The notes under the pieces: generated by a model
Told to the model about the DNA's origin: nothing
Seen by the model: the letters and a program-made list of their open reading frames with translations, nothing else
Database searches by the model: none
Assembly (NCBI RefSeq): GCF_028994805.1
Contig: NZ_JAJQQP010000004.1
Span: 372,001 to 436,000 of the forward strand
DNA length: 64,000 nucleotides
From: Promicromonospora iranensis
Lineage (GTDB): Bacteria > Actinomycetota > Actinomycetes > Actinomycetales > Cellulomonadaceae
Direction: 5' to 3'
Made by a program: the position numbers and the translations under genes
Shown: positions 25,334-33,590 of the stretch, one piece after another
Layout: the number at the start of each line of letters is the position of its first letter
Position numbering within the stretch: position 1 is the first letter of the stretch

Positions 25334-27430
25334 GTGAAGCACACCCCGGCGAGACCGGGCGTACTCGCGGCGGCTGTGCTCGCCGCTCTGTGCGCCGTCG
25401 TCCCCGTGATGTCCGCGTCCGCGGAGACGTCCGCAGGGTGGGCGGAGTGGGACCCGTTGACGGGATCGGCAGGTGACTGGTCGACCACGGTGCAGCTGCC
25501 GGCCGGCGGCTTCCCGGCCGCGACGGTGACCTCCGACTCGCGCGGTGGTGTCGGCGTGATCTCCGGCGCGTCCTCGTGGCTCGGTCCGTCGACGCCGCCG
25601 GGCGAGGTGTTCGGTTCGAGCCGCGACCAGCAGTACCTCAACCTGCGTCCGCAGGCCGACCGGCCGACGACGCCGTCGACCACCACGTACACCTTCGAGC
25701 GGCCGACGCCGACGGGCGGCTGGGCGTTCGTGCTGGGCGACGTCGACGCCGACCGCGCGGTGGTGACCGCCCGCGGCACGGACGGCCGGCTGCTCACCGG
25801 GGCGGAGCTCGGCTGGCAGGGCGGTTTCAACTACTGCTCGGGAACGGGTTCGCCGTCCTGCGCGGGTGCGCCGGAGGACGTGCCGACGTGGGACCCGACC
25901 AGCGGCGAGCTGCTCGGCAACGCCGGGGCGGCCGACACGTCGGGTGCCGCCGCCTGGTTCCGGCCCACCGCGCCGATCGTGAGCCTGACCGTCGAGTTCT
26001 ACCAGCGCAGCGGCTTCCCGGTGTACCAGACGTGGTTCGCGTCGCTGGCGCGCGACATCGCCGGGACCGTGCACCTCGTCGACACGGCCGGCGCGCCGCA
26101 GGGAGTGCTGCCGGGGGCCGGCCTCACGCTCCTCGGCCCGGACGGCGCCGAGCTCGCCACGACGACGTCCGACGAGAGCGGCCAGTACCTCTTTCCCGGA
26201 TACGTCGCGGCGCCCGGCTACCGCGTGGAGCTGACGACCCTGCCGGAGGCGGACGACGACCACCCGTTCGGGCTGATCCCCTCCGGCGAACGGGCGGTCG
26301 ACGAGGTGGATCTCCGCGCGGGCGACGCCACCGGCGTCGATTTCGCGGCACGCGACGTCCAGCCCGTCGCCGTGAGCGGCACGGTGCTGACCGACGACGG
26401 CGCCCCCGTCCCCGGCGCGACGGTCACGCTCACCCCGGTCGGCGGGGGAGCGCCGCTCACCGCCGTGACGAGCTCGACGGGCGAGTACCTGATCGACGAC
26501 GTCGGGTGGGACACCGACGACGACCAGCCGCAGGACTACACCTTCGCGGTGACCGACCTGCCCGAGGGGTACGTCACGGCCACGACGCCGGACGGCATCA
26601 CCGTGGCGGTCGGCCAGGAGGAGCCCAGCGCGGGCAACGACTTCGTCGTCGGGGCGCCGCCGTCGGTCTCCGGCACGGTGACGGTCGGGGACGAGCCGGT
26701 CGCCGGGGTCGTCGTGACGCTGACCGGCCCGGGCGGGACCGTCCGCACGACGACGGGCGCCGACGGCACCTATGTCTTCGCCGGGGTGCTCCCGGGTGAC
26801 CACACGGTGCGCGTGACGCCGCCCGACGGGTACCACGCCGGCGGGCCGGACGCGCGGGACGTCACGGTCACCGGTGAGGACCTGGTCGACGTCGACTTCG
26901 CGCTGTCCCGGCCCGGTGCGATCGGCGGCACGCTGACCGACGACGCCGGCGACGCCGTGCCGGACGTCACGGTCGTGGTGAGCGGTCCCGGCGGCTCGAT
27001 CACGCTGGCCACCGACGCCGCCGGCGGGTACTTCACCGGCGACCTGGCACCGGGCGACTACGTGATCACGCTGACCGTGCCCGGCGGGTACGCGGCGGAG
27101 GTCGTGGAGCGCACCGTCACCGTGACGAGCGCCGGGGAGAACTGGCTCGAGGAGCACTTCGCCCTCGTCGCCGCGCCCGTGCCGAGCCCGACCCCCACGC
27201 CGAGCCCCACGCCGAGCGCGACCGTGGCGCCGAGCCCCACGCCGGAGCCGTCGGCCGGCCCGGCCCCGGGCTCCGGCGCGGAGGGCCCGGACGGCGACGG
27301 TGAGCCGGACGGCGACGGTGAGCCGGACGGCCTCGCCGCGACAGGCGCGACCGTCGGTTCCATCGGGCTGGCCGCGGCCATCCTGGTGGCTCTGGGTGTC
27401 GCCCTGGTCCGGGGCTCGCGCGCTCGCTGA
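25334..27430 (+). CDS. LAXTG-anchored surface protein with carboxypeptidase-regulatory/SdrD-like repeats
   Basis: 698 aa from GTG. The signal peptide (residues 1-30) ends near SASAE. An N-terminal domain of about 200 residues of unknown type follows (WFRPTAPIVSLTVEFYQRSG). Four repeated beta-sandwich units come next, each starting xGTVxxDDGxPVPGATV and containing TSSTGEYLI or TTGADGTYVFAGVLPGDHTV; these are prealbumin-like Cna-B/SdrD folds. A Pro/Thr/Ser wall-spanning run is followed by GDGEPD repeats. The C-terminus has LAATG (residues 667-671), a hydrophobic helix and RGSRAR, which is a class E sortase signal typical of high-GC actinobacteria. It is a cell-wall-anchored stalk or adhesin-like protein. 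No sortase gene is in the window. Confidence 0.85.
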   Translation: MKHTPARPGVLAAAVLAALCAVVPVMSASAETSAGWAEWDPLTGSAGDWSTTVQLPAGGFPAATVTSDSRGGVGVISGASSWLGPSTPPGEVFGSSRDQQYLNLRPQADRPTTPSTTTYTFERPTPTGGWAFVLGDVDADRAVVTARGTDGRLLTGAELGWQGGFNYCSGTGSPSCAGAPEDVPTWDPTSGELLGNAGAADTSGAAAWFRPTAPIVSLTVEFYQRSGFPVYQTWFASLARDIAGTVHLVDTAGAPQGVLPGAGLTLLGPDGAELATTTSDESGQYLFPGYVAAPGYRVELTTLPEADDDHPFGLIPSGERAVDEVDLRAGDATGVDFAARDVQPVAVSGTVLTDDGAPVPGATVTLTPVGGGAPLTAVTSSTGEYLIDDVGWDTDDDQPQDYTFAVTDLPEGYVTATTPDGITVAVGQEEPSAGNDFVVGAPPSVSGTVTVGDEPVAGVVVTLTGPGGTVRTTTGADGTYVFAGVLPGDHTVRVTPPDGYHAGGPDARDVTVTGEDLVDVDFALSRPGAIGGTLTDDAGDAVPDVTVVVSGPGGSITLATDAAGGYFTGDLAPGDYVITLTVPGGYAAEVVERTVTVTSAGENWLEEHFALVAAPVPSPTPTPSPTPSATVAPSPTPEPSAGPAPGSGAEGPDGDGEPDGDGEPDGLAATGATVGSIGLAAAILVALGVALVRGSRAR

Positions 27431-27458
27431 CTCCCGGGTGCGGGGGAGCACCCGGGAG
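27431..27458 (+). terminator. Hairpin terminator after the surface protein gene
   Basis: CTCCCGGGTGC (27431-27441) pairs with GCACCCGGGAG (27448-27458) across a 6-nt loop, directly after the stop codon. Confidence 0.75.
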
Positions 27459-27543
27459 CCGGCGGCCCGCGCGCTCGATACCCTCGGGCCCGAGCGGCTA
27501 CGCCGAACATTCCCACCGGGAAGCCCAGCACAGAGGAGCAACC

Positions 27544-28422
27544 ATGAAGTTCGCCCGCATCGGTACCCCCGGCCAGGAACGCCCGGTGGTGCACGACGGC
27601 GCCGGCTGGCACGACCTGAGCCCGCTGACCGCCGACGTGGACGGCGCCTTCCTCGCCACCGACGGCGTCACGCGCGCCCGGGCGGCGCTCGCGGCGGGGA
27701 CGCTCGCCGCCGTCGAGACGGAGGGCGTGCGGTTCGGCTCCCCGGTCGCCAGGCCGTCCGCGATCGTCTGCGTCGGCATGAACTACGCCGCGCACGCCGC
27801 GGAGTCCGGGTCCGCGCCGCCGGAGGCGCCCGTCATCTTCCTCAAGACGCCGAACACGATCGCGGGGCCGTACGACGCGGTCACCATCCCGCGGGGCAGC
27901 AGCACGACGGACTGGGAGGTCGAGCTCGCGGTGGTGATCGGTCGCCGGGCCTCCTACCTCGACTCACCGGAGCAGGCCCGCGACGTGATCGCCGGCTACG
28001 CGGTGGCCAACGACCTGTCCGAGCGGACGTGGCAGCTCGAGGAGTCGGGCGGCCAGTGGTCCAAGGGCAAGTGCGCCCCGGGCTTCACCCCGTTCGGCCC
28101 GTGGCTGGTCACCCCCGACGAGGCCGACGGCGCCGACCTCGCCGGTCTGCGGCTGCGGTCCTGGGTGAACGGCGAGCCCCGCCAGGACTCCACGACGGCG
28201 GACCTGATCTTCGGCGTCGACGTGCTGGTGCACACGCTGAGCCAGTACCTCGTGCTGGAACCCGGCGACGTGCTGCTGACGGGCACGCCCGAGGGAGTGG
28301 CGCTGTCGGGCCGGTTCCCGTACCTGCGACCGGGCGACGTGGTCGAGACGGAGATCGAGGGACTGGGCCGGCAGCGCCAGGAGTACGTGGCCTGGGCGGC
28401 AGAGAGCGGGGCGCGCGCGTGA
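27544..28422 (+). CDS. Fumarylacetoacetate hydrolase (FAH) family protein
   Basis: 292 aa, with AGAGGAG 6 nt before the ATG. FAH-fold signatures are clear: IVCVGMNYAAHAAESG, then IFLKTPNTIAGPYDAV, the metal-binding Asp-x-Glu-x-Glu in TDWEVELAVVIGR, GYAVANDLSERTWQ and LEPGDVLLTGTPEGV near the C-terminus. Members hydrolyse C-C bonds of acylpyruvates or diketo acids, or hydrate 2-oxopentenoates, using Mg2+ or Mn2+ in the cytoplasm. The exact substrate is not evident because neighbours are unrelated. A hairpin follows the gene. Confidence 0.87.
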   Translation: MKFARIGTPGQERPVVHDGAGWHDLSPLTADVDGAFLATDGVTRARAALAAGTLAAVETEGVRFGSPVARPSAIVCVGMNYAAHAAESGSAPPEAPVIFLKTPNTIAGPYDAVTIPRGSSTTDWEVELAVVIGRRASYLDSPEQARDVIAGYAVANDLSERTWQLEESGGQWSKGKCAPGFTPFGPWLVTPDEADGADLAGLRLRSWVNGEPRQDSTTADLIFGVDVLVHTLSQYLVLEPGDVLLTGTPEGVALSGRFPYLRPGDVVETEIEGLGRQRQEYVAWAAESGARA

Positions 28423-28461
28423 AGCGGGCGGGCCACGAGAGCGTGTGAGGTATGTCCCAGG

Positions 28462-28483
28462 TCACCCCGATTTCGCGGGGTGA
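28462..28483 (+). terminator. Hairpin terminator after the FAH gene
   Basis: TCACCCCG (28462-28469) pairs with CGGGGTGA (28476-28483) over a 6-nt loop, between the FAH gene and the next start. Confidence 0.6.
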
Positions 28484-28541
28484 AAGAGCCTCCGGCGAAA
28501 AGTGGCACCGAGCACCCCCTGACATGCGGAAAGATGCGCGC

Positions 28542-29048
28542 ATGAGGTTCGAGTATTTCGCAGTCGCGGACGACGAGACAGCAGCCCAGACCATCGATGG
28601 CAGCGAGATCGACGGCAGCGTGGGATCCCACGTCGTCGACCCCGCATCGGTGCTGGGCCAGCTCGAGCGGCTGCTCGGTGGCCCGGTCGGGGACGACGGC
28701 CTGCGCAGCGCCCAGCTGGTGGCCGAGAGCGCTGACGGCGCCCGGCTCGTGATCCGGTTGTCCAACCATCTGGTGTCACTGTTCGGGATGGTGCGCCCGA
28801 CGACGCTGGACGACGTCGTCAGGCACTGGTCGTTGTCGCGCCGGTTCCGCCGTGCCGACCCGGAGGACCTGCACACCTTCGCGGCGGGGCTGAACGAGCT
28901 CTGCAAGGGCAGCGGCAAGCGTGTCTACTGCCGGGCGACGGCGGACGAGGCCGAGCTCGCCGCGGCGCTGGCCCCGGCCGGTGTCGGTGCGGGTGCGTCC
29001 GCAGGTGCGGACTCGGACGAGCCGAGGCCCCTGCCGCGGCGTCGCTGA
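28542..29048 (+). CDS. Hypothetical protein
   Basis: 168 aa from the ATG at 28542, chosen because GGAAAG lies 8 nt upstream and the preceding terminator would fall inside a longer version. The sequence begins MRFEYFAVADDETAAQ. An acidic N-terminal half is followed by a predicted alpha/beta part (SAQLVAESADGARLVIRLSN), then a helical segment (DVVRHWSLSRRFRRADPEDLHTF) and a disordered Ala/Gly/Pro/Arg tail. No signal peptide or membrane segment is present. I do not recognise a family. Confidence 0.6.
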   Translation: MRFEYFAVADDETAAQTIDGSEIDGSVGSHVVDPASVLGQLERLLGGPVGDDGLRSAQLVAESADGARLVIRLSNHLVSLFGMVRPTTLDDVVRHWSLSRRFRRADPEDLHTFAAGLNELCKGSGKRVYCRATADEAELAAALAPAGVGAGASAGADSDEPRPLPRRR

Positions 29049-29172
29049 CCTCTGTTCAGCAGGCTCCGGGCGACGGGACCCCGGGGTTCTGGTCGCCGGG
29101 AGCCGGGCTCGCGAAGCGGGCGGCCGGACTATTCGCTTCCGCGACTCCGGGACGCGGCCTAGGCTCCGGGAC

Positions 29173-29823
29173 GTGACGTCGTTCGAGACCCTCCGCGACC
29201 TGCCTCACCGTGACGTGGCAGGCCGCCTGCTCGCCGACGGCTGGAACGTGTGCGGCACCGGGGACTGGGCAACGGTCTGGCGCTCGCCCGAGGGGACGCT
29301 GGTCGCCAGGGTGAGCCCGTTCGAGCCGGCCTACGGGATCTTCGTGGACCTGTGCCGCCGCCTCGAGGGACATCCGCTGCTGCCGCGGATCGCCTTCGAC
29401 GCTGCCTTGGCCGGCGGGGGCCGGCTCACGGTGATGGAGTTCCTGCTGGCTGCCGACCCGGCCGAGGCGGAGGGCGTCGTCGAGCGCTGGGTTGCCGCGT
29501 CGCCGGACGACCCGATCAGCGAGGTCCGCCGGGTGGCCGAACAGCTCGATGCCGAGGCGGCCACGTCCGTCCCGTTCTGGGGCGGACTCGACCACAACCC
29601 GGGCAACGTGATGAAGAACGCCGCCGGCGAGCTCAAGCTGGTCGACCTCTTCTACGCTGCCGGCCTGGAGATCTACCGGGTGCTGCTGGAGGACCCGGCG
29701 AAGGTCGCCGAGGCCTTCGCGGCTGACCGGCGCGAGTACATCTGCGACATCGCGGCGCTGGCCCGGAGCTCGTCCCCGGACGAGATGGCGGCGATCCGTG
29801 CTGCGGCGGCGAGCATCGCCTGA
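29173..29823 (+). CDS. Kinase-like (aminoglycoside-phosphotransferase-fold) protein
   Basis: 216 aa from GTG at 29173 (VTSFETLRDLPHRDVAG). The sequence WGGLDHNPGNVMKNAAGELKLVDLFY, near residue 135, resembles the catalytic and metal-binding loops of APH-type small-molecule kinases (HxDxxxxNxx then xxDxx). Here Asp-His-Asn-Pro-Gly-Asn and a later Val-Asp-Leu-Phe hold those positions. The N-terminal lobe has GTGDWATVWRSPEGTLVARVSP, like a glycine loop and lysine strand, though the usual lysine is not obvious. Activity is therefore uncertain. Length is shorter than typical APH proteins. The gene converges on the TIM-barrel gene with 8 nt between stops. Confidence 0.55.
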   Translation: MTSFETLRDLPHRDVAGRLLADGWNVCGTGDWATVWRSPEGTLVARVSPFEPAYGIFVDLCRRLEGHPLLPRIAFDAALAGGGRLTVMEFLLAADPAEAEGVVERWVAASPDDPISEVRRVAEQLDAEAATSVPFWGGLDHNPGNVMKNAAGELKLVDLFYAAGLEIYRVLLEDPAKVAEAFAADRREYICDIAALARSSSPDEMAAIRAAAASIA

Positions 29824-29831
29824 CCTCATGG

Positions 29832-30791
29832 TCAGCCGCCGTAACGCCGTGCGACCTCGCTGAACGCCTTCTTGCGCTGGTAGACGCCGTCGTCGGTCAC
29901 CGCCATGACCCCGAAGCCTGCCTTGTCGAGGTCGAGGCTCGGGTCGTCGCTGCGCGGGAAGTCGGGCATGGCGAAGGTGAAGACGAAACAGCCGTGGACG
30001 CCTTCGGCGTCGTACAGCTCGACGAGCTCACCGAGGTAGCGTGCCTGGACGGACTCGTCGCGCGGATGGTCGCCGCGGATGCGCGGCGGTTCGGCGAACC
30101 AGCTGACGATCTGGAAGGAGCCGGCACCGCGCAGATCGGCGCCCGTGAAGGCCCCGCAGCCGAACTCGGTGATGACCACCGGCTTGCCGCCGTGGTCGCG
30201 GACCAGGCCGCGAACGCGCTCGGTATAGGTCGCCTGGTTGCGCGCGCCCCGGTACAGGCTGACGCCGACCAGGTCGAACAACGACCAGTCGACGTTCTCC
30301 CAGCCGGCCGCCCCATAGGTCAGAGGGCCCCGGAAACGGCGGCGCGCGACGGCCGCTGCGCGGGTGAGCAACCCGTGGAGGCGCCGGTCGATCCGGCGCC
30401 GCAGCAGTCGGCGGAACCGCAGGATGAGCTGCAGGCGCAGGAAGGACCGGGGTCCGGGGACGATGCCGGGCGCCACGTGGGAGAACTCGCTGCCGACCAT
30501 GAGCGTCACCCGGTCCGGGTGCTCGCGCCGCAGCGCCTCCGCCCCCGTGGCCACCGCGTCCAGCCGCTCCAACAGCTCATGCTGAGGCAGGTCGGTGGCG
30601 TCCGGTCTGAGGTAGACGGCCAGGCCGACGTCGAGGGCAGCACGCGCGGCCTCGACCAGCGGTTCCACCTCACCACCGAGCACCTGGACCGTGTTGCAGT
30701 GCAGGTCCCGCGCGATGATCTCGAGGTCGCGGCGTACGACGTCGATGCTCGACCCACCGAGCAGGTAGGAGATGCCGCGGACGCTCAGCAC
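29832..30791 (-). CDS. Glycosidase-like TIM-barrel protein
   Basis: 319 aa from a GTG that overlaps the TetR gene by 7 nt, so the two are co-expressed. It starts LSVRGISYLLGGSS with no signal peptide. The pattern fits a (beta/alpha)8 barrel of clan GH-A shape. LMVGSEFSHV (Glu near residue 101) and VVITEFGCGAF (Glu near 207) end successive beta-strands about 105 residues apart, as expected for acid/base and nucleophile. FDLVGVSLYRGAR and GCFVFTFAMPDFP add to the barrel. An Arg-rich stretch (RFRRLLRRRIDRRLHGLL) lies in the middle. I cannot assign a GH family. The retained pair of glutamates suggests an enzyme acting on a glycoside in the cytoplasm, possibly regulated by the TetR partner. Confidence 0.6.
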   Translation of the reverse strand: MLSVRGISYLLGGSSIDVVRRDLEIIARDLHCNTVQVLGGEVEPLVEAARAALDVGLAVYLRPDATDLPQHELLERLDAVATGAEALRREHPDRVTLMVGSEFSHVAPGIVPGPRSFLRLQLILRFRRLLRRRIDRRLHGLLTRAAAVARRRFRGPLTYGAAGWENVDWSLFDLVGVSLYRGARNQATYTERVRGLVRDHGGKPVVITEFGCGAFTGADLRGAGSFQIVSWFAEPPRIRGDHPRDESVQARYLGELVELYDAEGVHGCFVFTFAMPDFPRSDDPSLDLDKAGFGVMAVTDDGVYQRKKAFSEVARRYGG

Positions 30792-31543
30792 GGGTTCGCC
30801 TCAGCTCCGCCTTCCGGAGCACCTGCTGCCGCCGACGACCGCCCGCGACCGCCGCGGGAGCCGCCGAGCCGGTCGAGCAGCTCGCCGAGGAGGGCCTGCT
30901 CACCCGCGGTGAGCAGGTCGTCCGTCTCACCGAGCGCGGCTTTGAGCGCCGTCGCGTGCTGGGTGTACCCGGGAGCGGCCGGGGGCGCGTCCCCGGTGAC
31001 CGCTCTCAGCACGGCCTCGCGGAGCCGCCCGGGCAGCTCGGGGTCGCGCTCGTCGGGGTCGACGCCGATGAGGTGCAGGGTGAGGCCGCTGCCTGCGGAG
31101 TGGATCATCGCCGCAGCGGTCTCGACGGTGACGGTCAGCCGGCCCGCCGCCGCGATCCGCTCGACGAGCAGGTGGAGCCGGTCGGCCGACCGCTGGGCCG
31201 CCGGTGACGTCTCGCCGGGGACCGGCCGGCCGTACATGAGCAGGTAGTGGGCCGGGTGGGTGAGTCCGAACTCCACGTGCGTGTCCCAGCCGTCGCGCAG
31301 GTCCTGCACCGGGTCGTCGCTGAGGGCGGCGGCGTGCTTCCGGGCGAGGTACGTGTCGAACCCGTCCGCCGCGACCGCCCCGAGCAGGCCGCTCATGTCG
31401 GTGAAGTGGCGATAGATGGTCGGCGGCTGGACCCCGGCGGCGTAGCTCACCGCGCGGGTGGTGACTCCGTCCCGTCCGTGCTCCTCCAGCAGCCGTGCTG
31501 CGGCGTCGAGGATCCGTCGTCGGGTGCTGGTGGGCTCGCTCAC
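30785..31543 (-). CDS. TetR/AcrR family transcriptional regulator
   Basis: 252 aa from GTG at 31543 (VSEPTSTRRRILDAAARLLEEHG). An ATG 33 nt upstream would add 11 residues ([11 protein letters not shown]) and cannot be excluded. No Shine-Dalgarno is seen at either start. The HTH is complete: GVTTRAVSYAAGVQPPTIYRHFTDMSGLLGAVA. The C-terminal domain is longer than usual, with an Ala/Gly/Arg-rich tail. Divergent from the second PQQ dehydrogenase, with inverted repeats at 31564-31587 and 31602-31620 between them, it is the likely repressor of that gene and of the barrel protein downstream. Confidence 0.83.
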   Translation of the reverse strand: MSEPTSTRRRILDAAARLLEEHGRDGVTTRAVSYAAGVQPPTIYRHFTDMSGLLGAVAADGFDTYLARKHAAALSDDPVQDLRDGWDTHVEFGLTHPAHYLLMYGRPVPGETSPAAQRSADRLHLLVERIAAAGRLTVTVETAAAMIHSAGSGLTLHLIGVDPDERDPELPGRLREAVLRAVTGDAPPAAPGYTQHATALKAALGETDDLLTAGEQALLGELLDRLGGSRGGRGRSSAAAGAPEGGAEANPC

Positions 31544-31563
31544 GTATCGATGGTAACGCAAAA

Positions 31564-31587
31564 CTGATATCGGCATTTGCGAATCAG
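31564..31587. promoter_or_regulatory. Inverted repeat CTGAT / ATCAG in the TetR-dehydrogenase region
   Basis: Arms at 31564-31568 and 31583-31587 with 14 nt between them. A possible half of a two-site operator together with 31602-31620. Confidence 0.3.
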
Positions 31588-31601
31588 CGGTATAGCGCCT
31601 A

Positions 31602-31620
31602 GTGTTACCGGCGATAACAC
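31602..31620. promoter_or_regulatory. Candidate TetR operator GTGTTA / TAACAC
   Basis: A perfect 6-bp inverted repeat with 7-nt centre, 20 nt upstream of the dehydrogenase start and in the divergent region with the TetR gene. The size (19 bp) and position suit a TetR dimer. Confidence 0.5.
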
Positions 31621-31639
31621 AACGACGGTGGGAGTACCG

Positions 31640-32779
31640 GTGCTCAAGACGAGACGTTCGACCCTGACCATGGCCGCCACGGTGTCCGTTGCGGCGCTCC
31701 TGACGGCCGGGTGCGGTGGTCCGCCGTCCGGCGGGGGCGACGACGTGCGCTCGCCAGGACCGGCCGCCACGGCGGGGACGCCGTCGGGCCCCGGCGAGCT
31801 GACCGAGCTCACGACGGGCCTCGAGGCGCCGTGGGGACTGACGTTCCTGCCCGACGGCTCGGCCCTGGTCACGGAACGGCTGTCGGCCCGGGTGCTGCGG
31901 GTCCCTGCCGCAGGGGGCCCGCCGGAAGAGGTCGGGGTGGTGCCCGGCGTGGAGACCAGCTCAGAGGGTGGCCTGCTCGGCCTGGTCGCCTCGCCGGACT
32001 TCGCGACCGACCGCACGGTGTACGCGTACGCCTCCGGCTCGCCCACCAACCGGGTGGTCGCCCTCGAGATCGGTGCCGACTTCGACTCGGTCGAGGTCGC
32101 CCGGGTGCTGCTGGACGGCATCGAGACCGCGGACCGCCATCACGGCGGACGCCTGCGGATCGGGCCCGACGGACACCTGTGGATCGGCACCGGTGACGCC
32201 TTCCTGCCCGAGAACGCCGCGGACGACGGATCCCTGAACGGCAAGGTCCTGCGGATCGCGCTCGACGGTTCGATCCCGGAGGACAACCCGTCCGGCACCG
32301 CCGTCTACTCGGCGGGGCATCGCAACGTCCAGGGCATCACCTTCGGGCCGGACGGGACGGTGTACGCCTCGGAGCTGGGGCACCGCACCTGGGACGAGGT
32401 CAACGTGCTGCGGCCCGGCGCGGACTACGGCTGGCCGGAGACCGAGGGCGTCGCCGGGGACACGGGCGAGCCGCCGCTGTTCACCCTGCACCCCGACGAC
32501 GCCTCGCCCTCCGGCATCGCCTACGCCGAGGGCTCGCTCTGGATGGGCGCCCTGGGCGGACAGCGTCTGTGGCAGCTGCCCGTCGACGGGCCGGAGGCGA
32601 CCGGGGACCCGGTCGAGCACTACACCGGCGAGCACGGTCGCATCCGAACGGTCGAGGTCGCGCCGGACGGCGCCCTCTGGCTGGTCACCTCCAACACCGA
32701 CGGAGCGACCTGGGGCGGGACGGAAGCCCGCCCGGGCGACGACCGGATCCTCCGGCTCGAGCTCGACCCGACCGACTGA
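31640..32779 (+). CDS. PQQ-dependent sugar (glucose/sorbosone) dehydrogenase lipoprotein, second copy
   Basis: 379 aa. GTG chosen because GGTGGGAG lies 5 nt upstream and the signal peptide then starts [24 protein letters not shown], with lipid-modified Cys25. A Gly/Pro linker precedes the propeller. [43 protein letters not shown] (candidate catalytic His), [20 protein letters not shown] and GADYGWPE mirror the protein at 229 nearly motif for motif, including the C-terminal [11 protein letters not shown]. It is therefore a paralogue, expected on the outer face of the membrane. The SDR 34 nt downstream is likely co-transcribed. Confidence 0.85.
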   Translation: MLKTRRSTLTMAATVSVAALLTAGCGGPPSGGGDDVRSPGPAATAGTPSGPGELTELTTGLEAPWGLTFLPDGSALVTERLSARVLRVPAAGGPPEEVGVVPGVETSSEGGLLGLVASPDFATDRTVYAYASGSPTNRVVALEIGADFDSVEVARVLLDGIETADRHHGGRLRIGPDGHLWIGTGDAFLPENAADDGSLNGKVLRIALDGSIPEDNPSGTAVYSAGHRNVQGITFGPDGTVYASELGHRTWDEVNVLRPGADYGWPETEGVAGDTGEPPLFTLHPDDASPSGIAYAEGSLWMGALGGQRLWQLPVDGPEATGDPVEHYTGEHGRIRTVEVAPDGALWLVTSNTDGATWGGTEARPGDDRILRLELDPTD

Positions 32780-32813
32780 TCAGCAATTTCCTTCCCACAC
32801 CGAGGAGAACCTC

Positions 32814-33548
32814 ATGAGCAGCACATCACGGGTCGCTGTCGTCACCGGCGGGTCGCGCGGCATCGGCCGGGCGGTGACCCGCCGGCTGGCGGCTGCCGGC
32901 TACGACGTCGCGGTGGTCCACGCCGTGAACCAGGCCGAGGCCGCCGCGGCGGTCAAGGAGATCGAGGTCGTCGGTCGCGTCGGCCGGGCGTACCAGGCCG
33001 ACGTCGCCGACGCGTCGGTGATCGAGCAGGTCTTCGGGTCGATCGAGGAGCAGTTCGGCGGCACCGACGTCGTGGTGAACTCCGCGGGCATCATGCCGCT
33101 GGCCCCGGTGGCCGCGCTCGACCTCGCCGTCCTGGACCGGTTGCTGCGGACCAATGTCCGGGGGGCCTTCGTCGTCGCGCAGCAGGCTGCCCGGCGGGTG
33201 CGCGACGGCGGCGCCGTCGTGCTGTTCTCGAGCACCGCCACCCGCCTCCACCTGCCGGCCTACGGCGCCTACGCCGCCACCAAGGGCGCGGTCGAGGCGC
33301 TCGTCCCGGTCCTGGCCAAGGAGCTTGCCGGCCGGAACATCACCGTCAACGCCGTGGCTCCGGGACCCACCGCGACCGATCTGTTCCTCGACGGCAAGTC
33401 CCAGGAGGCGATCGACCAGATCGCCCGTGCCAACCCGATGGGGCGGCTCGGCACGCCCGAGGAGATCGCCGAGGTCGTGAGGACGCTCGCCGACCGCGCG
33501 CGGTGGATCAACGGGCAGACGGTCTTCGTCAACGGCGGCTTCGCCTGA
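32814..33548 (+). CDS. SDR family oxidoreductase (FabG-like)
   Basis: 244 aa, with GAGGAG 6 nt before the ATG. All classical SDR motifs are present: VAVVTGGSRGIGRAVTRRLA, VVNSAGIMP, VVLFSSTATRL (Ser), YGAYAATKGAV (Tyr-Lys) and NAVAPGPTATDLF. The C-terminal INGQTVFVNGGFA is typical of FabG/glucose-1-dehydrogenase-type SDRs. Together with the PQQ dehydrogenase upstream it may handle related sugar or carbonyl compounds, but the compartments differ: this protein is cytoplasmic. It converges on another SDR through a shared hairpin. Confidence 0.88.
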   Translation: MSSTSRVAVVTGGSRGIGRAVTRRLAAAGYDVAVVHAVNQAEAAAAVKEIEVVGRVGRAYQADVADASVIEQVFGSIEEQFGGTDVVVNSAGIMPLAPVAALDLAVLDRLLRTNVRGAFVVAQQAARRVRDGGAVVLFSSTATRLHLPAYGAYAATKGAVEALVPVLAKELAGRNITVNAVAPGPTATDLFLDGKSQEAIDQIARANPMGRLGTPEEIAEVVRTLADRARWINGQTVFVNGGFA

Positions 33549-33552
33549 CCCG

Positions 33553-33590
33553 CCCGCGGCCCGCGCAGCTGCTCAGCGCTGGGCCGCGGG
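33553..33590. terminator. Hairpin between converging SDR genes
   Basis: CCCGCGGCCC (33553-33562) pairs with GGGCCGCGGG (33581-33590) over an 18-nt loop. The right arm lies in the last codons of the minus-strand SDR. Confidence 0.55.

Noticed and set aside
27290-27340. Tandem GACGGTGAGCCG repeats as a regulatory repeat
   Set aside because: They are in frame and encode the GDGEPD linker of the surface protein.
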